A stretch of DNA of 64,000 bases from Bacteroides clarus YIT 12056 (GCF_900129655.1 NZ_FQWK01000002.1:496001-560000); one strand, 5' to 3'; counted from the stretch's first letter, positions 55,460 to 64,000 are shown. A program made the numbers and translations. The notes: generated from the letters alone by a model not told the origin.

Positions 55460-56806
55460 TTAAAGCCCCGTATATGTATGGGGAGTAATTGCACGTAATT
55501 CTTTCTTTATCTCTTCGCTTACATTCAATTCTTCGATGAATTCTTTAATAGAATTCTCAGTGATAGCCTGATTGGTACGCGTCAACGCTTTCAGCGCCTC
55601 GTAAGGATGCGGATAGGCCTCACGGCGCAGGATTGTCTGGATGGCCTCGGCCACGACACTCCAGCAGTTATCCAAATCGCGGTAAATAGCCGTTTCGTTC
55701 AACAGCAGCTTCCGCAATCCTTTCAATGAACTCTGAATGGCAATTACGATATGCCCGAACGGAACACCCACGTTACGCAATACGGTAGAGTCCGTCAGGT
55801 CGCGCTGCAGACGTGACACCGGCAACTTCACGGCCAGATGCTCCAGAATAGCGTTCGCTATCCCCAGATTACCTTCGGCATTCTCAAAGTCAATCGGATT
55901 TACCTTATGCGGCATTGCGCTCGAACCGACCTCACCCGCCTTAATCTTCTGCTTGAAGTATTCCATGGAGATATACTGCCAGAAGTCACGGTTCATATCA
56001 ATCATCACCGTATTAATGCGCTTCATCGCATCGAAGACAGCGGACAGATTATCATAATTGGAAATCTGGGTCGTATACTCCTCACGCTCCAGTCCCAGCT
56101 TCTCCGCAACAAACTTATTACCGAAAGCCTTCCAGTCATATTCCGGATAAGCCACATGATGCGCATTGTAATTTCCCGTAGCACCGCCAAACTTGGCGGT
56201 AACCGGGCAAGCCTTCAGTGCAGCCAGCTGGCGTTCCAAACGGTATACAAACACCATTACCTCTTTTCCCAAACGAGTAGGAGAAGCCGGCTGTCCGTGT
56301 GTCTTGGCAAGCATAGGAATGTTCGCCCACTCTTCCGCATAAGCACGGAGTTGCGCTATCAGTTCCTCTATCTGAGGGTAATACACCTGCTCCAATGCCT
56401 CTTTGACAGACAAAGGAATAGAAGTATTGTTGATATCCTGTGAAGTCAGTCCGAAGTGGATAAACTCTTTATAGTCGTCCATTCCGCCCAGCTTATCAAA
56501 TTCTTCTTTCAAAAAATATTCAACAGCCTTCACGTCATGGTTAGTCACGCTTTCAATATCCTTGATACGTCCGGCATCGGCTTCTGAAAAATTGCGGTAA
56601 ATGTTTCTCAATGTTTCGAACACACCCTTATCCACCCCTTTCAACTGGGGTAAAGGCAGTTCACACAAGGTTATAAAATATTCCACTTCAACCTGTACAC
56701 GGTATTTTATCAGTGCGAATTCTGAGAAATAGGCGGCCAAAGCATCCGTCTTGCCCCTGTATCGACCGTCAATCGGAGAGATTGCGGTAAGTAAATCAAG
56801 TTCCAT
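55460..56806 (-). CDS. purB: Adenylosuccinate lyase
   Basis: 448 aa fumarase-superfamily enzyme acting twice in purine synthesis (SAICAR to AICAR, adenylosuccinate to AMP). Shows SPIDGRYRGKT, the catalytic His region KTHGQPASPTRLGKE, and the signature GSSAMPHKVNPIDFENAEGN. This is the longer proteobacterial-type PurB branch. A -7-like element (minus strand TAATTTTG, 56836-56843) lies about 30 bases upstream. Confidence 0.96.
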   Translation of the reverse strand: MELDLLTAISPIDGRYRGKTDALAAYFSEFALIKYRVQVEVEYFITLCELPLPQLKGVDKGVFETLRNIYRNFSEADAGRIKDIESVTNHDVKAVEYFLKEEFDKLGGMDDYKEFIHFGLTSQDINNTSIPLSVKEALEQVYYPQIEELIAQLRAYAEEWANIPMLAKTHGQPASPTRLGKEVMVFVYRLERQLAALKACPVTAKFGGATGNYNAHHVAYPEYDWKAFGNKFVAEKLGLEREEYTTQISNYDNLSAVFDAMKRINTVMIDMNRDFWQYISMEYFKQKIKAGEVGSSAMPHKVNPIDFENAEGNLGIANAILEHLAVKLPVSRLQRDLTDSTVLRNVGVPFGHIVIAIQSSLKGLRKLLLNETAIYRDLDNCWSVVAEAIQTILRREAYPHPYEALKALTRTNQAITENSIKEFIEELNVSEEIKKELRAITPHTYTGL

Positions 56807-56911
56807 ACGTCGTATTTATGATAATTATCGGGCTGCAAAATTACGGCTTTTTTCCGAGTAATAAGGTATAAAGAAGAAATAAATTACAAAAATGAAGTCG
56901 CAGGACAAAAA

Positions 56912-56942
56912 AATAGCCTTGCATGATATATGCAAAGCTATT
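56912..56942 (-). terminator. terminator of the tRNA-Val pair
   Basis: A 13-bp inverted repeat with one mismatch (56912-56924 with 56930-56942), 5-base loop, followed on the minus strand by seven T residues. It lies 20 bases past the second tRNA. Confidence 0.88.
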
Positions 56943-56961
56943 TTCAATAAAAACTACACTG

Positions 56962-57036
56962 TGGGCGTTGACGGATTCGAACCGCCGACCCTCTGCTTGT
57001 AAGGCAGATGCTCTGAACCAGCTGAGCTAAACGCCC
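56962..57036 (-). tRNA. tRNA-Val (anticodon UAC), promoter-distal copy
   Basis: 75 nt without encoded CCA. On the minus strand the acceptor arm GGGCGTT pairs with AACGCCC, followed by discriminator A. The D arm (AGCTCAGCTGGTT), the anticodon stem-loop with loop CTTACAA (anticodon TAC) and the T arm GGTTCGAATCC are all complete. Identical base for base to the copy at 57069-57143; the two are transcribed together. Confidence 0.96.
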
Positions 57037-57068
57037 TTTTGACGAACGGAAGTGTTTGGATTTTTGTG

Positions 57069-57143
57069 TGGGCGTTGACGGATTCGAACCGCCGACCCTC
57101 TGCTTGTAAGGCAGATGCTCTGAACCAGCTGAGCTAAACGCCC
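57069..57143 (-). tRNA. tRNA-Val (anticodon UAC), promoter-proximal copy
   Basis: 75 nt, the same sequence as the copy at 56962-57036, with a 32-base spacer between them. The first base follows a consensus promoter by about 25 bases. CCA is not encoded and must be added by the tRNA nucleotidyltransferase. Confidence 0.96.
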
Positions 57144-57168
57144 GTACACTTCCGTTTCAAAAGCGATG

Positions 57169-57199
57169 CAAAGGTACAGCTTATTTTGAAACTACCAAA
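57169..57199 (-). promoter_or_regulatory. Consensus promoter of the tRNA-Val pair
   Basis: Minus strand TTTG (57196-57199), 19 bases, TACCTTTG (57169-57176): an exact match to TTTG-N19-TAnnTTTG. The expected transcript start is near 57162, about 20 bases before the first tRNA. Confidence 0.85.
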
Positions 57200-57273
57200 A
57201 CTTTCGCCATCTATTTTGCAAGTTTTTTTTCACACAATACCGACTGTTATTGAAATTCAAGCAATTAGCCTCA

Positions 57274-57834
57274 TCACTTTTTTACTTCATTTTTTCGGAT
57301 TACCCTTGCCGGATTCCCAACGGCTACACAATCGGACGGAATATCTTTTGTCACTACACTCCCCGCACCTATAATACAACGGTCGCCAATGGTTACCCCG
57401 GGACAAATAACAGTGCCGCCGCCAATCCAGCAATCTTCACCTATCGTCACCGGATAGGCGTGTTCCTGCTCCACACGCCGTTCCAGATAATCAAACGGAT
57501 GCTGAGGGGTGTAAATCTGCACACAAGGTCCTATCAGCGTATACGCTCCGACAGTGATGTAACCACCGTCCAGGAAAGTACAATTGGAATTGATAAAGAC
57601 ATGTTCCCCAAGACGGATACCGTCACCATGGTCGCAACAGAAAGGCGGCCAAATAGTGGCGGAAGCGGGAATACCGGGTATCAATTCTTCCAATACGCTC
57701 CGGCATTCTTCATCATAACCGCTCGTGGCATTCAGTCTCAGCAACAGTTTCTTCGCACGTTTAAAACGCTCCTGAATTTCCGGAGAAGCAGTATTCGCCA
57801 ATTGCGAGCTTCTCATTTTATCTACTTCACTCAT
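57274..57834 (-). CDS. Maltose/galactoside O-acetyltransferase-like hexapeptide enzyme
   Basis: 186 aa left-handed beta-helix acetyltransferase. N-terminal maltose acetyltransferase-type cap (about 1-60), then WPPFCCDHGDGIRLGEHVFINSNCTFLD and the hexapeptide repeats with catalytic His in YTPQHPFD, and GEDCWIGGGTVICPGVTIGDRCIIGAGSVVTKDIPSDCVAVGNPARVIR. It uses acetyl-CoA to acetylate a sugar hydroxyl; the true acceptor is unknown. Confidence 0.92.
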   Translation of the reverse strand: MSEVDKMRSSQLANTASPEIQERFKRAKKLLLRLNATSGYDEECRSVLEELIPGIPASATIWPPFCCDHGDGIRLGEHVFINSNCTFLDGGYITVGAYTLIGPCVQIYTPQHPFDYLERRVEQEHAYPVTIGEDCWIGGGTVICPGVTIGDRCIIGAGSVVTKDIPSDCVAVGNPARVIRKNEVKK

Positions 57835-57868
57835 ACTCTTATCCTAATTGCTTTTCATTGCAAATATA

Positions 57869-58501
57869 CTACAAACCATTACATGTATGCAACAACGCTG
57901 TCAGCTTTTCCATCCAATCTTCATCGGGAGCTACATGCAACCCGCGTATGCCAAGCGCTTCCGCAGCCTTGATATTCTTTAAGCTGTCATCTACGAATAT
58001 CGTTTCTTCGGCTTTCATACCGTCAGCGGCCAACGCTTTAAGAAAAATATCAGGTTCAGGCTTGTAAGCCCGCATTTCATAACTGCAAAACAGTGTATCG
58101 AAGTAATCGCTTATCGGTCTGTGTTCGTCACTGAACTTATCGCTACGGGTAAAAGCCATAATAAACGGGTTGGTATTACTAAGCAGGCAGACATGGTATT
58201 CACCCCTCAGCTTCAACAAATTATGAAGCCTGTCCACCGGAACATCACGTATAAAGCCCAACCAGCAATGCTGCGCTTCATCCCAACTGACAGACTCACG
58301 TCCGGCAGCCTCAGCCATTCTCCGGCAAAACTCGCCGGCGTCGATTTTTCCCGTTTCCACATCCAGGAAAAAACCTTTCTGGCCATATTCACCCATGTAA
58401 TCATCCGTATTCACTCCCATCGCCCGAAAACGGCGATAAGCCTCTTCCGAATTCTGGCGGAATATCACACCGCCCATATCAAATAATAGATTCTTTATCA
58501 T
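57869..58501 (-). CDS. HAD-superfamily phosphatase (YihX-like)
   Basis: 210 aa from the ATG at 58501 (MIKNLLFDMGGVIF); the frame 17 codons upstream adds nothing conserved. Motif I FDMGGV with nucleophile Asp8, motif II in VCLLSNTNPF, motif III Lys in RAYKPEPDIFLKAL and motif IV ETIFVDDSLKNIKAA. It belongs to the branch that dephosphorylates small phosphates such as sugar phosphates. Physiological substrate unknown. Confidence 0.92.
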   Translation of the reverse strand: MIKNLLFDMGGVIFRQNSEEAYRRFRAMGVNTDDYMGEYGQKGFFLDVETGKIDAGEFCRRMAEAAGRESVSWDEAQHCWLGFIRDVPVDRLHNLLKLRGEYHVCLLSNTNPFIMAFTRSDKFSDEHRPISDYFDTLFCSYEMRAYKPEPDIFLKALAADGMKAEETIFVDDSLKNIKAAEALGIRGLHVAPDEDWMEKLTALLHTCNGL

Positions 58502-58522
58502 ACGCCAATGCCTATTTAAGGA

Positions 58523-58622
58523 AAAGAGGCTGTACAAAACTCTGATAAACATATCATTCTGTCATCAGCTACGCTCTGCACGACAGAATGATAGTGGGAT
58601 TCGAGTTTGGTACAACCTCTTT
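58523..58622. terminator. nested inverted repeat (bidirectional-looking terminator) after carB
   Basis: About 100 bases with an outer 20-bp near-perfect inverted repeat (58523-58542 with 58603-58622) and an inner 11-bp repeat (58553-58563 with 58582-58592). It lies just past the carB stop and before the HAD gene, and should end the carB transcript. Its inner side has the string TGATAAACAT followed by CTGTCAT, also seen at 14360-14382. Confidence 0.75.
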
Positions 58623-58645
58623 ATTACAATAACATACCAACCGGC

Positions 58646-61600
58646 TTATTTATATTCCTGCCAGCTCTTGATTTGGATATCTTCCATTTTCATCTCACAG
58701 AAAGCTTCAATGAAAGCGCCTGCCAGACGGGCATTCGTAATCAACGGAATATTGTGGTCGATAGCGCCGCGGCGAATCTTGTAACCGTTAGTCAGCTCGC
58801 GTTTGGAATGATTCTTCGGAATATTTACAATCAGGTCGAACTTATGCTCGGCAATCATTGTCATTACATTATTTTCCGCATCGGCACGTTCATCCGGCCA
58901 GAACACGGCTTCGGTGCTTACGCCATGCGCATTGAGGAATGCGGCGGTACCTGCCGTAGCGTAAATCTTATATCCCTTCGCAAAAAGCATGCGGCTGGCA
59001 TCCAGCAAATCCACTTTCGATTTCATCGCGCCGGAAGAGAACATCACACCCTTTTCAGGACGCGGAATCTTGAAGCCGGTAGCAATCATGGAGTTCAGCA
59101 ACGCTTCAGAGAAGTCGTCACCGATACAGCCCACCTCACCCGTAGAGGACATATCCACACCCAATACAGGGTCTGCGTTGTGCAGGCGGGAGAATGAGAA
59201 CTGGGAAGCCTTCACGCCGATCCAGTCGATGTCGAACGCCGACTTGTCCGGACGGGAATAAGGAGCATCCAGCATAATCTTCGTGGCGGTTTCGATAAAG
59301 TTGCGTTTCAGCACTTTAGACACAAACGGGAAACTACGTGAAGCGCGCAGGTTACATTCGATAACTTTCACCTCGTTGTTGCGTGCCAGGAACTGGATGT
59401 TGAAAGGACCGGAAATATTGAGCTCTTTTGCAATCTGGCGGCTGATTTTCTTGATACGGCGCGCCGTAGCGAAGTAAATCTTCTGCGCCGGGAATACCAG
59501 TGTAGCGTCACCGGAGTGTACACCGGCAAACTCAACATGCTCGGAGATGGCATATTCCACCACCTCGCCGTTTTGAGCAACAGCGTCAAACTCAATTTCT
59601 TTCGTATTCTGCAGGAACTGGGAAACCACTACCGGATATTCCTTGGAAACCTCGGCAGCCATTTTCAGGAAGTTCTCCAATTCTTCTTCATCGTAGCATA
59701 CGTTCATCGCAGCGCCGGAAAGCACATACGACGGACGCACCAATACCGGATAACCCACTTTCTCAACGAAGCCCTTCACGTCTTCCAGACTGGTAAGTTC
59801 CTGCCAAGCCGGCTGGTCGATACCGAGCTGGTCGAGCATGGCTGAGAACTTGTTACGGTTCTCCGCACGGTCGATAGAGATAGGAGAAGTACCCAGCACA
59901 GGAACAGACTGGCGATGAAGCTTCATAGCCAGATTGTTGGGAATCTGTCCGCCCACGGACACGATTACGCCGCGCGGTTGTTCGAGGTCGATAACATCGA
60001 GCACACGTTCGAAAGACAGCTCATCGAAGTACAGGCGGTCGCACATATCATAGTCGGTAGACACTGTTTCGGGGTTATAGTTAATCATGATGGATTTGTA
60101 ACCCAGCTTGCGCGCAGTCTGGATGGCGTTCACCGAACACCAGTCGAACTCTACGGAAGAACCGATGCGGTAAGCGCCCGAACCCAATACAACCACCGAT
60201 TTCTCATTCTTATAATAGTTCACATCATACCCCTGTACGGCATACGTCATATAGAGGTAGTTCGTCAGCTCAGGATGTTCGGAAGCGATGGTATTGATGC
60301 GTTTCACAGCCGGAAGAATACCCAGCTCCTTACGACGGGCGCGCACCATGAGGTTTTCCTTCTCCATATTGCCTTCCGGACTCAGCACGAAGCGTGCAAT
60401 CTGGAAGTCGGAGAAACCGAGCACTTTCGCTTCGCGCAGCACGTCGGCCGGAATGTCTTCCACTTTATCATATTGCGAGAGTTTATTCTTATAGTCCACA
60501 ATGTTCTTCAGCTTGCCGAGGAACCAGGGATCAATTTTCGTCAGTTCGAAGATACGGTCGATTGTATAGCCTTTTTCCAAAGCCTGGGCGATAGCGAACA
60601 CACGCAGGTCGGTGGGATGAGACAATTCGTGATCCAAATCATCGAATTCCACATCGTCATTGCCTACAAAGCCATGCATGCCCTGGCCTATCATACGCAG
60701 ACCTTTCTGGATAATTTCCTCGAAAGAGCGGCCGATAGACATGATTTCGCCCACCGACTTCATGCTCGAACCGATTTCGCGAGACACACCCGCAAACTTA
60801 GTCAAGTCCCAACGGGGAATTTTACAAATCAGGTAATCCAACTGCGGAGCCTCGTAAGCGGAATTAGGAGTACCCATTTCGCCGATTTGGTCGAGCGTAT
60901 AGCCCAATGCAATCTTGGCGGCAACGAAAGCGAGCGGATAACCGGTGGCTTTGGACGCCAATGCGGAGGAACGGGACAGACGGGCGTTCACCTCGATTAC
61001 GCGATAGTCGTTGGTCTCGGCGTTGAACGCATACTGGATGTTACATTCGCCCACGATGCCGAGGTGACGGATACATTTGGTAGAAAGTTCCTGCAACATC
61101 TTCACCTGTTCGTCGGTAAGAGAGCAGGTTGGAGCAACCACGATAGACTCACCGGTATGAATGCCCAGCGGGTCGAAGTTTTCCATGCTTGCCACGGTGA
61201 AGCAGTGGTCGTTGGCGTCGCGGATTACCTCGAATTCGATTTCCTTCCAGCCTTTCAGGGATTCTTCCACCAGAATTTGCTTGGAGAACGTGAAAGAACT
61301 TTCAGCCAGCTTGACAAACGCTTCCTCGTCCGGACAGATACCACTGCCCAAGCCGCCCAAAGCGTATGCCGAACGCACCATTACCGGATAGCCGATTTCG
61401 CGGGCAGCCTTCAGGGCGTCTTCCATGCTTTCCACGGCGTGGCTCTTCGGAGTTTTCATAGGAATCTCATCCAGCTTCTTCACAAAGAGGTCGCGGTCTT
61501 CCGTATACATGATAGCCTCTACCGAAGTACCCAATACACGTACGCCGTATTTTTGCAAAGTACCGTTCAGGTAAAGTTCCGTACCGCAGTTCAGCGCAGT

Positions 61601-61873
61601 CTGTCCGCCGAAAGCCAACAGGATACCGTCCGGCTGCTCTTTCTTAATGATTTCTTCTACGAAATAAGGAGTTACCGGCAAGAAGTAAACTTTATCGGCA
61701 ATACCTTCCGACGTCTGGATTGTAGCAATATTCGGGTTAACCAATACCGAACCCACACCTTCTTCGCGCAAAGCCTTCAAAGCCTGCGAGCCGGAATAGT
61801 CAAACTCCCCGGCCTGACCGATCTTGAGCGCACCTGAGCCCAAGACAAGCACTTTCTTCAAATTCTTTTCCAT
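58646..61873 (-). CDS. carB: Carbamoyl-phosphate synthase large subunit
   Basis: Makes carbamoyl phosphate from bicarbonate, ammonia and two ATP for pyrimidines and arginine. The ATG at 61873 (MEKNLKKVLVLGSG) is chosen; the 15-codon extension upstream is not conserved. 1075 aa with the two homologous ATP-grasp halves (about 1-400 and 545-935; first GSGALKIGQAGEFDYSGSQA, second GSGAYRIGSSVEFDWCSVNA), the oligomerisation domain between, and a C-terminal MGS-like allosteric domain (about 935-1075). The small subunit carA is not in the window. Expression appears controlled by a leader-peptide attenuator directly upstream. Confidence 0.97.
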   Translation of the reverse strand: MEKNLKKVLVLGSGALKIGQAGEFDYSGSQALKALREEGVGSVLVNPNIATIQTSEGIADKVYFLPVTPYFVEEIIKKEQPDGILLAFGGQTALNCGTELYLNGTLQKYGVRVLGTSVEAIMYTEDRDLFVKKLDEIPMKTPKSHAVESMEDALKAAREIGYPVMVRSAYALGGLGSGICPDEEAFVKLAESSFTFSKQILVEESLKGWKEIEFEVIRDANDHCFTVASMENFDPLGIHTGESIVVAPTCSLTDEQVKMLQELSTKCIRHLGIVGECNIQYAFNAETNDYRVIEVNARLSRSSALASKATGYPLAFVAAKIALGYTLDQIGEMGTPNSAYEAPQLDYLICKIPRWDLTKFAGVSREIGSSMKSVGEIMSIGRSFEEIIQKGLRMIGQGMHGFVGNDDVEFDDLDHELSHPTDLRVFAIAQALEKGYTIDRIFELTKIDPWFLGKLKNIVDYKNKLSQYDKVEDIPADVLREAKVLGFSDFQIARFVLSPEGNMEKENLMVRARRKELGILPAVKRINTIASEHPELTNYLYMTYAVQGYDVNYYKNEKSVVVLGSGAYRIGSSVEFDWCSVNAIQTARKLGYKSIMINYNPETVSTDYDMCDRLYFDELSFERVLDVIDLEQPRGVIVSVGGQIPNNLAMKLHRQSVPVLGTSPISIDRAENRNKFSAMLDQLGIDQPAWQELTSLEDVKGFVEKVGYPVLVRPSYVLSGAAMNVCYDEEELENFLKMAAEVSKEYPVVVSQFLQNTKEIEFDAVAQNGEVVEYAISEHVEFAGVHSGDATLVFPAQKIYFATARRIKKISRQIAKELNISGPFNIQFLARNNEVKVIECNLRASRSFPFVSKVLKRNFIETATKIMLDAPYSRPDKSAFDIDWIGVKASQFSFSRLHNADPVLGVDMSSTGEVGCIGDDFSEALLNSMIATGFKIPRPEKGVMFSSGAMKSKVDLLDASRMLFAKGYKIYATAGTAAFLNAHGVSTEAVFWPDERADAENNVMTMIAEHKFDLIVNIPKNHSKRELTNGYKIRRGAIDHNIPLITNARLAGAFIEAFCEMKMEDIQIKSWQEYK

Positions 61874-61922
61874 ATTCTCTTGTTGTCTATTAAGTTCATT
61901 CTTCACGTTCCGGCACAAAAAA

Positions 61923-61953
61923 AATGCGTTACCCGAATAAGGATTAACGCATT
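61923..61953 (-). terminator. intrinsic terminator (attenuator) in the carB leader
   Basis: On the minus strand AATGCGTTA (61953-61945) pairs with TAACGCATT (61931-61923), extended inward by about three pairs (one G-U) to a 6-base loop, and is followed by a run of T residues. It lies 50 bases before the carB ATG. The leader ORF stop codon sits inside its left arm (61946-61944), so a ribosome reaching the stop would melt the hairpin. Confidence 0.85.
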
Positions 61954-62060
61954 ACCAAAGAACTAAAAATATCGTTTTCGAAAAAAGAGAAACCGACAGC
62001 CAGCGAATGAAATTCATTCGAACGTAGGTTGTATGTACTTCTCTTTTCCTGCGGTTGCAT
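61944..62060 (-). CDS. 38-codon leader peptide of carB
   Basis: ATG at 62060, stop TAA at 61946-61944: 38 residues with a Phe-rich second half (VGFSFFENDIFSS, residues 22-34) and a last codon CGT. It is too short for a listed gene but lies between a promoter and the attenuator, about 13 bases past the expected transcript start. Upstream there is only an AGAG as ribosome-binding sequence, normal for Bacteroides. The codon content has no run of one amino acid that would suit a classic amino-acid attenuator; the Phe codons come from a U-rich RNA stretch. Best read as a UTP-sensing leader peptide like pyrL. Confidence 0.65.
   Translation of the reverse strand: MQPQEKRSTYNLRSNEFHSLAVGFSFFENDIFSSLVMR
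61983..62047 (-). promoter_or_regulatory. candidate RNA-polymerase pause hairpin in the carB leader
   Basis: On the minus strand AAAAGAGAA (62047-62039) can pair with TTCTCTTTT (61991-61983), enclosing a compact 7-bp palindrome with a 3-base loop (62004-62020). The T-rich exit (TTTCTCTTTTTT) would slow RNA polymerase when UTP is scarce. Confidence 0.6.
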
Positions 62061-62080
62061 AGTTATCTCTAAAATTTTTG

Positions 62081-62112
62081 CAAAGTAACGACTTATTTAC
62101 GATTTGAGCAAA
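62081..62112 (-). promoter_or_regulatory. carB promoter
   Basis: Minus strand TTTG (62109-62112), 20 bases, TTACTTTG (62081-62088), one base off TAnnTTTG. The expected start is near 62073, giving a leader RNA of about 200 bases before the carB ATG. Confidence 0.65.
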
Positions 62113-62151
62113 TTAATCAAAAGAATAAATTTCTTATCCGAAAAGAATAGT

Positions 62152-62159
62152 TACTTTTG
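62152..62159 (+). promoter_or_regulatory. -7 element for the HU-HIG gene
   Basis: TACTTTTG, a full TAnnTTTG match. Its last bases overlap the left arm of the long inverted repeat, so a protein bound at that repeat would cover the promoter. No clear -33 TTTG at 19-21 bases. Confidence 0.55.
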
Positions 62160-62274
62160 TTGCAACGCAATCTTAGAATTAAACTTTGATTTATAGGAAC
62201 TAAAGTATCGTTTATAAAAACTAAGATTTAATTCTTAAGAACAGAAGTTTAATTCTGAGATTGCGTTGCAACAA
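62157..62274. repeat. Long inverted repeat in front of the HU-HIG gene
   Basis: Arms of about 30 bp (62157-62186 with 62245-62274), one mismatch in the 27-base core, separated by 58 bases that contain more partial copies of the same TTTAATTCT element. It covers the leader of the HU-HIG gene and touches its -7 box. Confidence 0.8.
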
Positions 62275-62300
62275 TACCCACTTTATAATACAAGGAAATC

Positions 62301-62927
62301 ATGTCTGCACAGTATATAATGAAGAAAATGCCCGATATTCATGGAACGGGCGAGGAAATCACCTATCCGCAAATGGTTATGACGGGGCAAACGGGAACTC
62401 GTGAACTGGCGGAATACATATCCGCGAAGTGCGCTTTTGCCAAAGGGGTCACCGAAGGGGTGATACTGGAGCTTGGAGAAGCATTGGCGCATGAAATGGC
62501 CATGGGACGCTCGGTTAAGATAGAAGGGATAGGCGTATTCTCACCCGCACTTGCCCTGCGTGAGGACAAAGAACGCGAAAAGACCGATGAAAATGCGGTA
62601 CACCGCAACGCCCAAAGCATCGTTGTGGGCAACATCAACTTCCGGGCCGATAAAAGACTGGTCGGAGAAACCCGCCGGAAATGTCGTTTGGAGCGTGCTC
62701 ATTGGCGTCCGCGCCGTTCTTCGCAAAAATACGTTCCGGAACAACGTTTGGACATAGCCCGGAAATACCTGGAAGAGAATCCGTACCTCACCGTACGCAT
62801 CTATTGCCGGCTGACCGGATTACTGAAAAGTTCCGCTACCACGGAATTGCGTAAATGGGCGCATACGCCCGAAAGCGGAATCGGCATCAGCGGCTATGGC
62901 AGCCACCGCATATATATAAAGGAATAA
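62301..62927 (+). CDS. HU-HIG-type DNA-binding protein
   Basis: 208 aa. The N-terminal half fits the Bacteroidetes HU-HIG variant of the HU/IHF fold: ELAEYISAKCAFAKGVTEGVILELGEALAHEMAMGRSVKIEGIGVFSPALALRED and FRADKRLV. A basic stretch (RRKCRLERAHWRPRRSS) links it to a C-terminal part (about 145-208) with a helix-turn-helix-like ARKYLEENPYLTVRIYCRLTGLLKSSATTEL. Probably a DNA-bending architectural or regulatory protein. It is divergent from carB, behind a long inverted repeat that could be its own target. Confidence 0.88.
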   Translation: MSAQYIMKKMPDIHGTGEEITYPQMVMTGQTGTRELAEYISAKCAFAKGVTEGVILELGEALAHEMAMGRSVKIEGIGVFSPALALREDKEREKTDENAVHRNAQSIVVGNINFRADKRLVGETRRKCRLERAHWRPRRSSQKYVPEQRLDIARKYLEENPYLTVRIYCRLTGLLKSSATTELRKWAHTPESGIGISGYGSHRIYIKE

Positions 62928-62992
62928 GGACAGGGCGGAGCTTTCACCGTTTAATTTTTAAAGCGATGCACTGTATTCGACGAAAATAATGG

Positions 62993-63000
62993 TATCTTTG
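62993..63000 (+). promoter_or_regulatory. -7 element for trpS
   Basis: TATCTTTG, a full TAnnTTTG match; start expected near 63007, giving a leader of about 124 bases before trpS. Confidence 0.55.
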
Positions 63001-63032
63001 CATTCCGTTATAACAGACAAGATGTTAAGTAT

Positions 63033-64000
<968 letters not shown>

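Noticed and set aside
59915..61837. 640-codon open frame on the plus strand
   Set aside because: It lies opposite carB, which has full-length conserved motifs; the frame is a codon-bias shadow with no recognisable domain.
61944..62060. Arginine-type attenuation of carB
   Set aside because: Only three scattered Arg codons (7, 13 and the last one); no run that would stall a ribosome, while the U-rich tract fits UTP sensing better.

Overview
The window looks like a chromosomal segment of a gut Bacteroides species. The basis is the paired SusC/SusD genes, Ser-type sulfatase, BACON and FISUMP-type lipoproteins, ECF sigma/FecR pair with an STN-type TonB receptor, HU-HIG protein, and repeated use of the Bacteroides promoter form TTTG-N19/20-TAnnTTTG. 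I see no phage, transposase, integrase, CRISPR array or rRNA.

Layout. (1) 1-14315 (+): a polysaccharide utilisation locus (PUL) cut at its left edge: unknown C-terminal fragment, SusC, SusD, GH88 unsaturated glucuronyl hydrolase, PL12-type heparinase III-like lyase, Ser-type S1 sulfatase, a DUF3604/PHP-like Tat lipoprotein, ROK sugar kinase and MFS sugar permease. Together they form a route for capture, cleavage, desulfation, uptake and phosphorylation of a uronate-containing sulfated glycosaminoglycan, most likely heparan sulfate/heparin. (2) 14486-23047: SGNH esterase, TlpA-like thioredoxin lipoprotein/periplasmic protein, GH109-like Gfo/Idh/MocA lipoprotein, then the housekeeping series ilvE-MBL hydrolase-trmB-mrp. 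(3) 23467-38266 (-): a second Sus-type locus with its own ECF sigma factor and FecR anti-sigma factor, STN-containing SusC, SusD, a Peptidase_Mx1-like zinc metalloprotease, DUF4302 lipoprotein, a BACON-like lipoprotein, and three tandem FISUMP-domain lipoproteins. It has no glycoside hydrolase, lyase or sulfatase, which suggests a protein or glycoprotein target.

(4) 38423-47824: xseB-xseA, a subtilase, mnmA, an OprP-type porin, a protein with an ExoX-C-like motif, an orphan GH28, ispF, an FAH-family hydrolase and rex. (5) 47994-57143: an eIF1/SUI1-like protein, the ribosomal operon rplM-rpsI-rpsB-tsf, a DUF4488 protein, asnS, an RluB-type pseudouridine synthase with a long repeat-built N-terminus, purB and two identical tRNA-Val(UAC) genes. 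(6) 57274-64000: a sugar acetyltransferase, a HAD phosphatase, carB, a HU-HIG DNA-binding protein and trpS (cut by the window end).

The observation I rate highest is the carB leader (61874-62112). It holds a promoter, a 38-codon leader peptide ORF, a hairpin followed by a U-rich, Phe-rich stretch, and an intrinsic terminator whose left arm contains the leader stop codon. This is the architecture of the UTP-sensing attenuator known from enterobacterial pyrBI, here in front of a Bacteroides carbamoyl-phosphate synthase gene. The second is the metalloprotease/FISUMP Sus-type locus. Functions are assigned by reading protein sequences and motifs; no database search was run.
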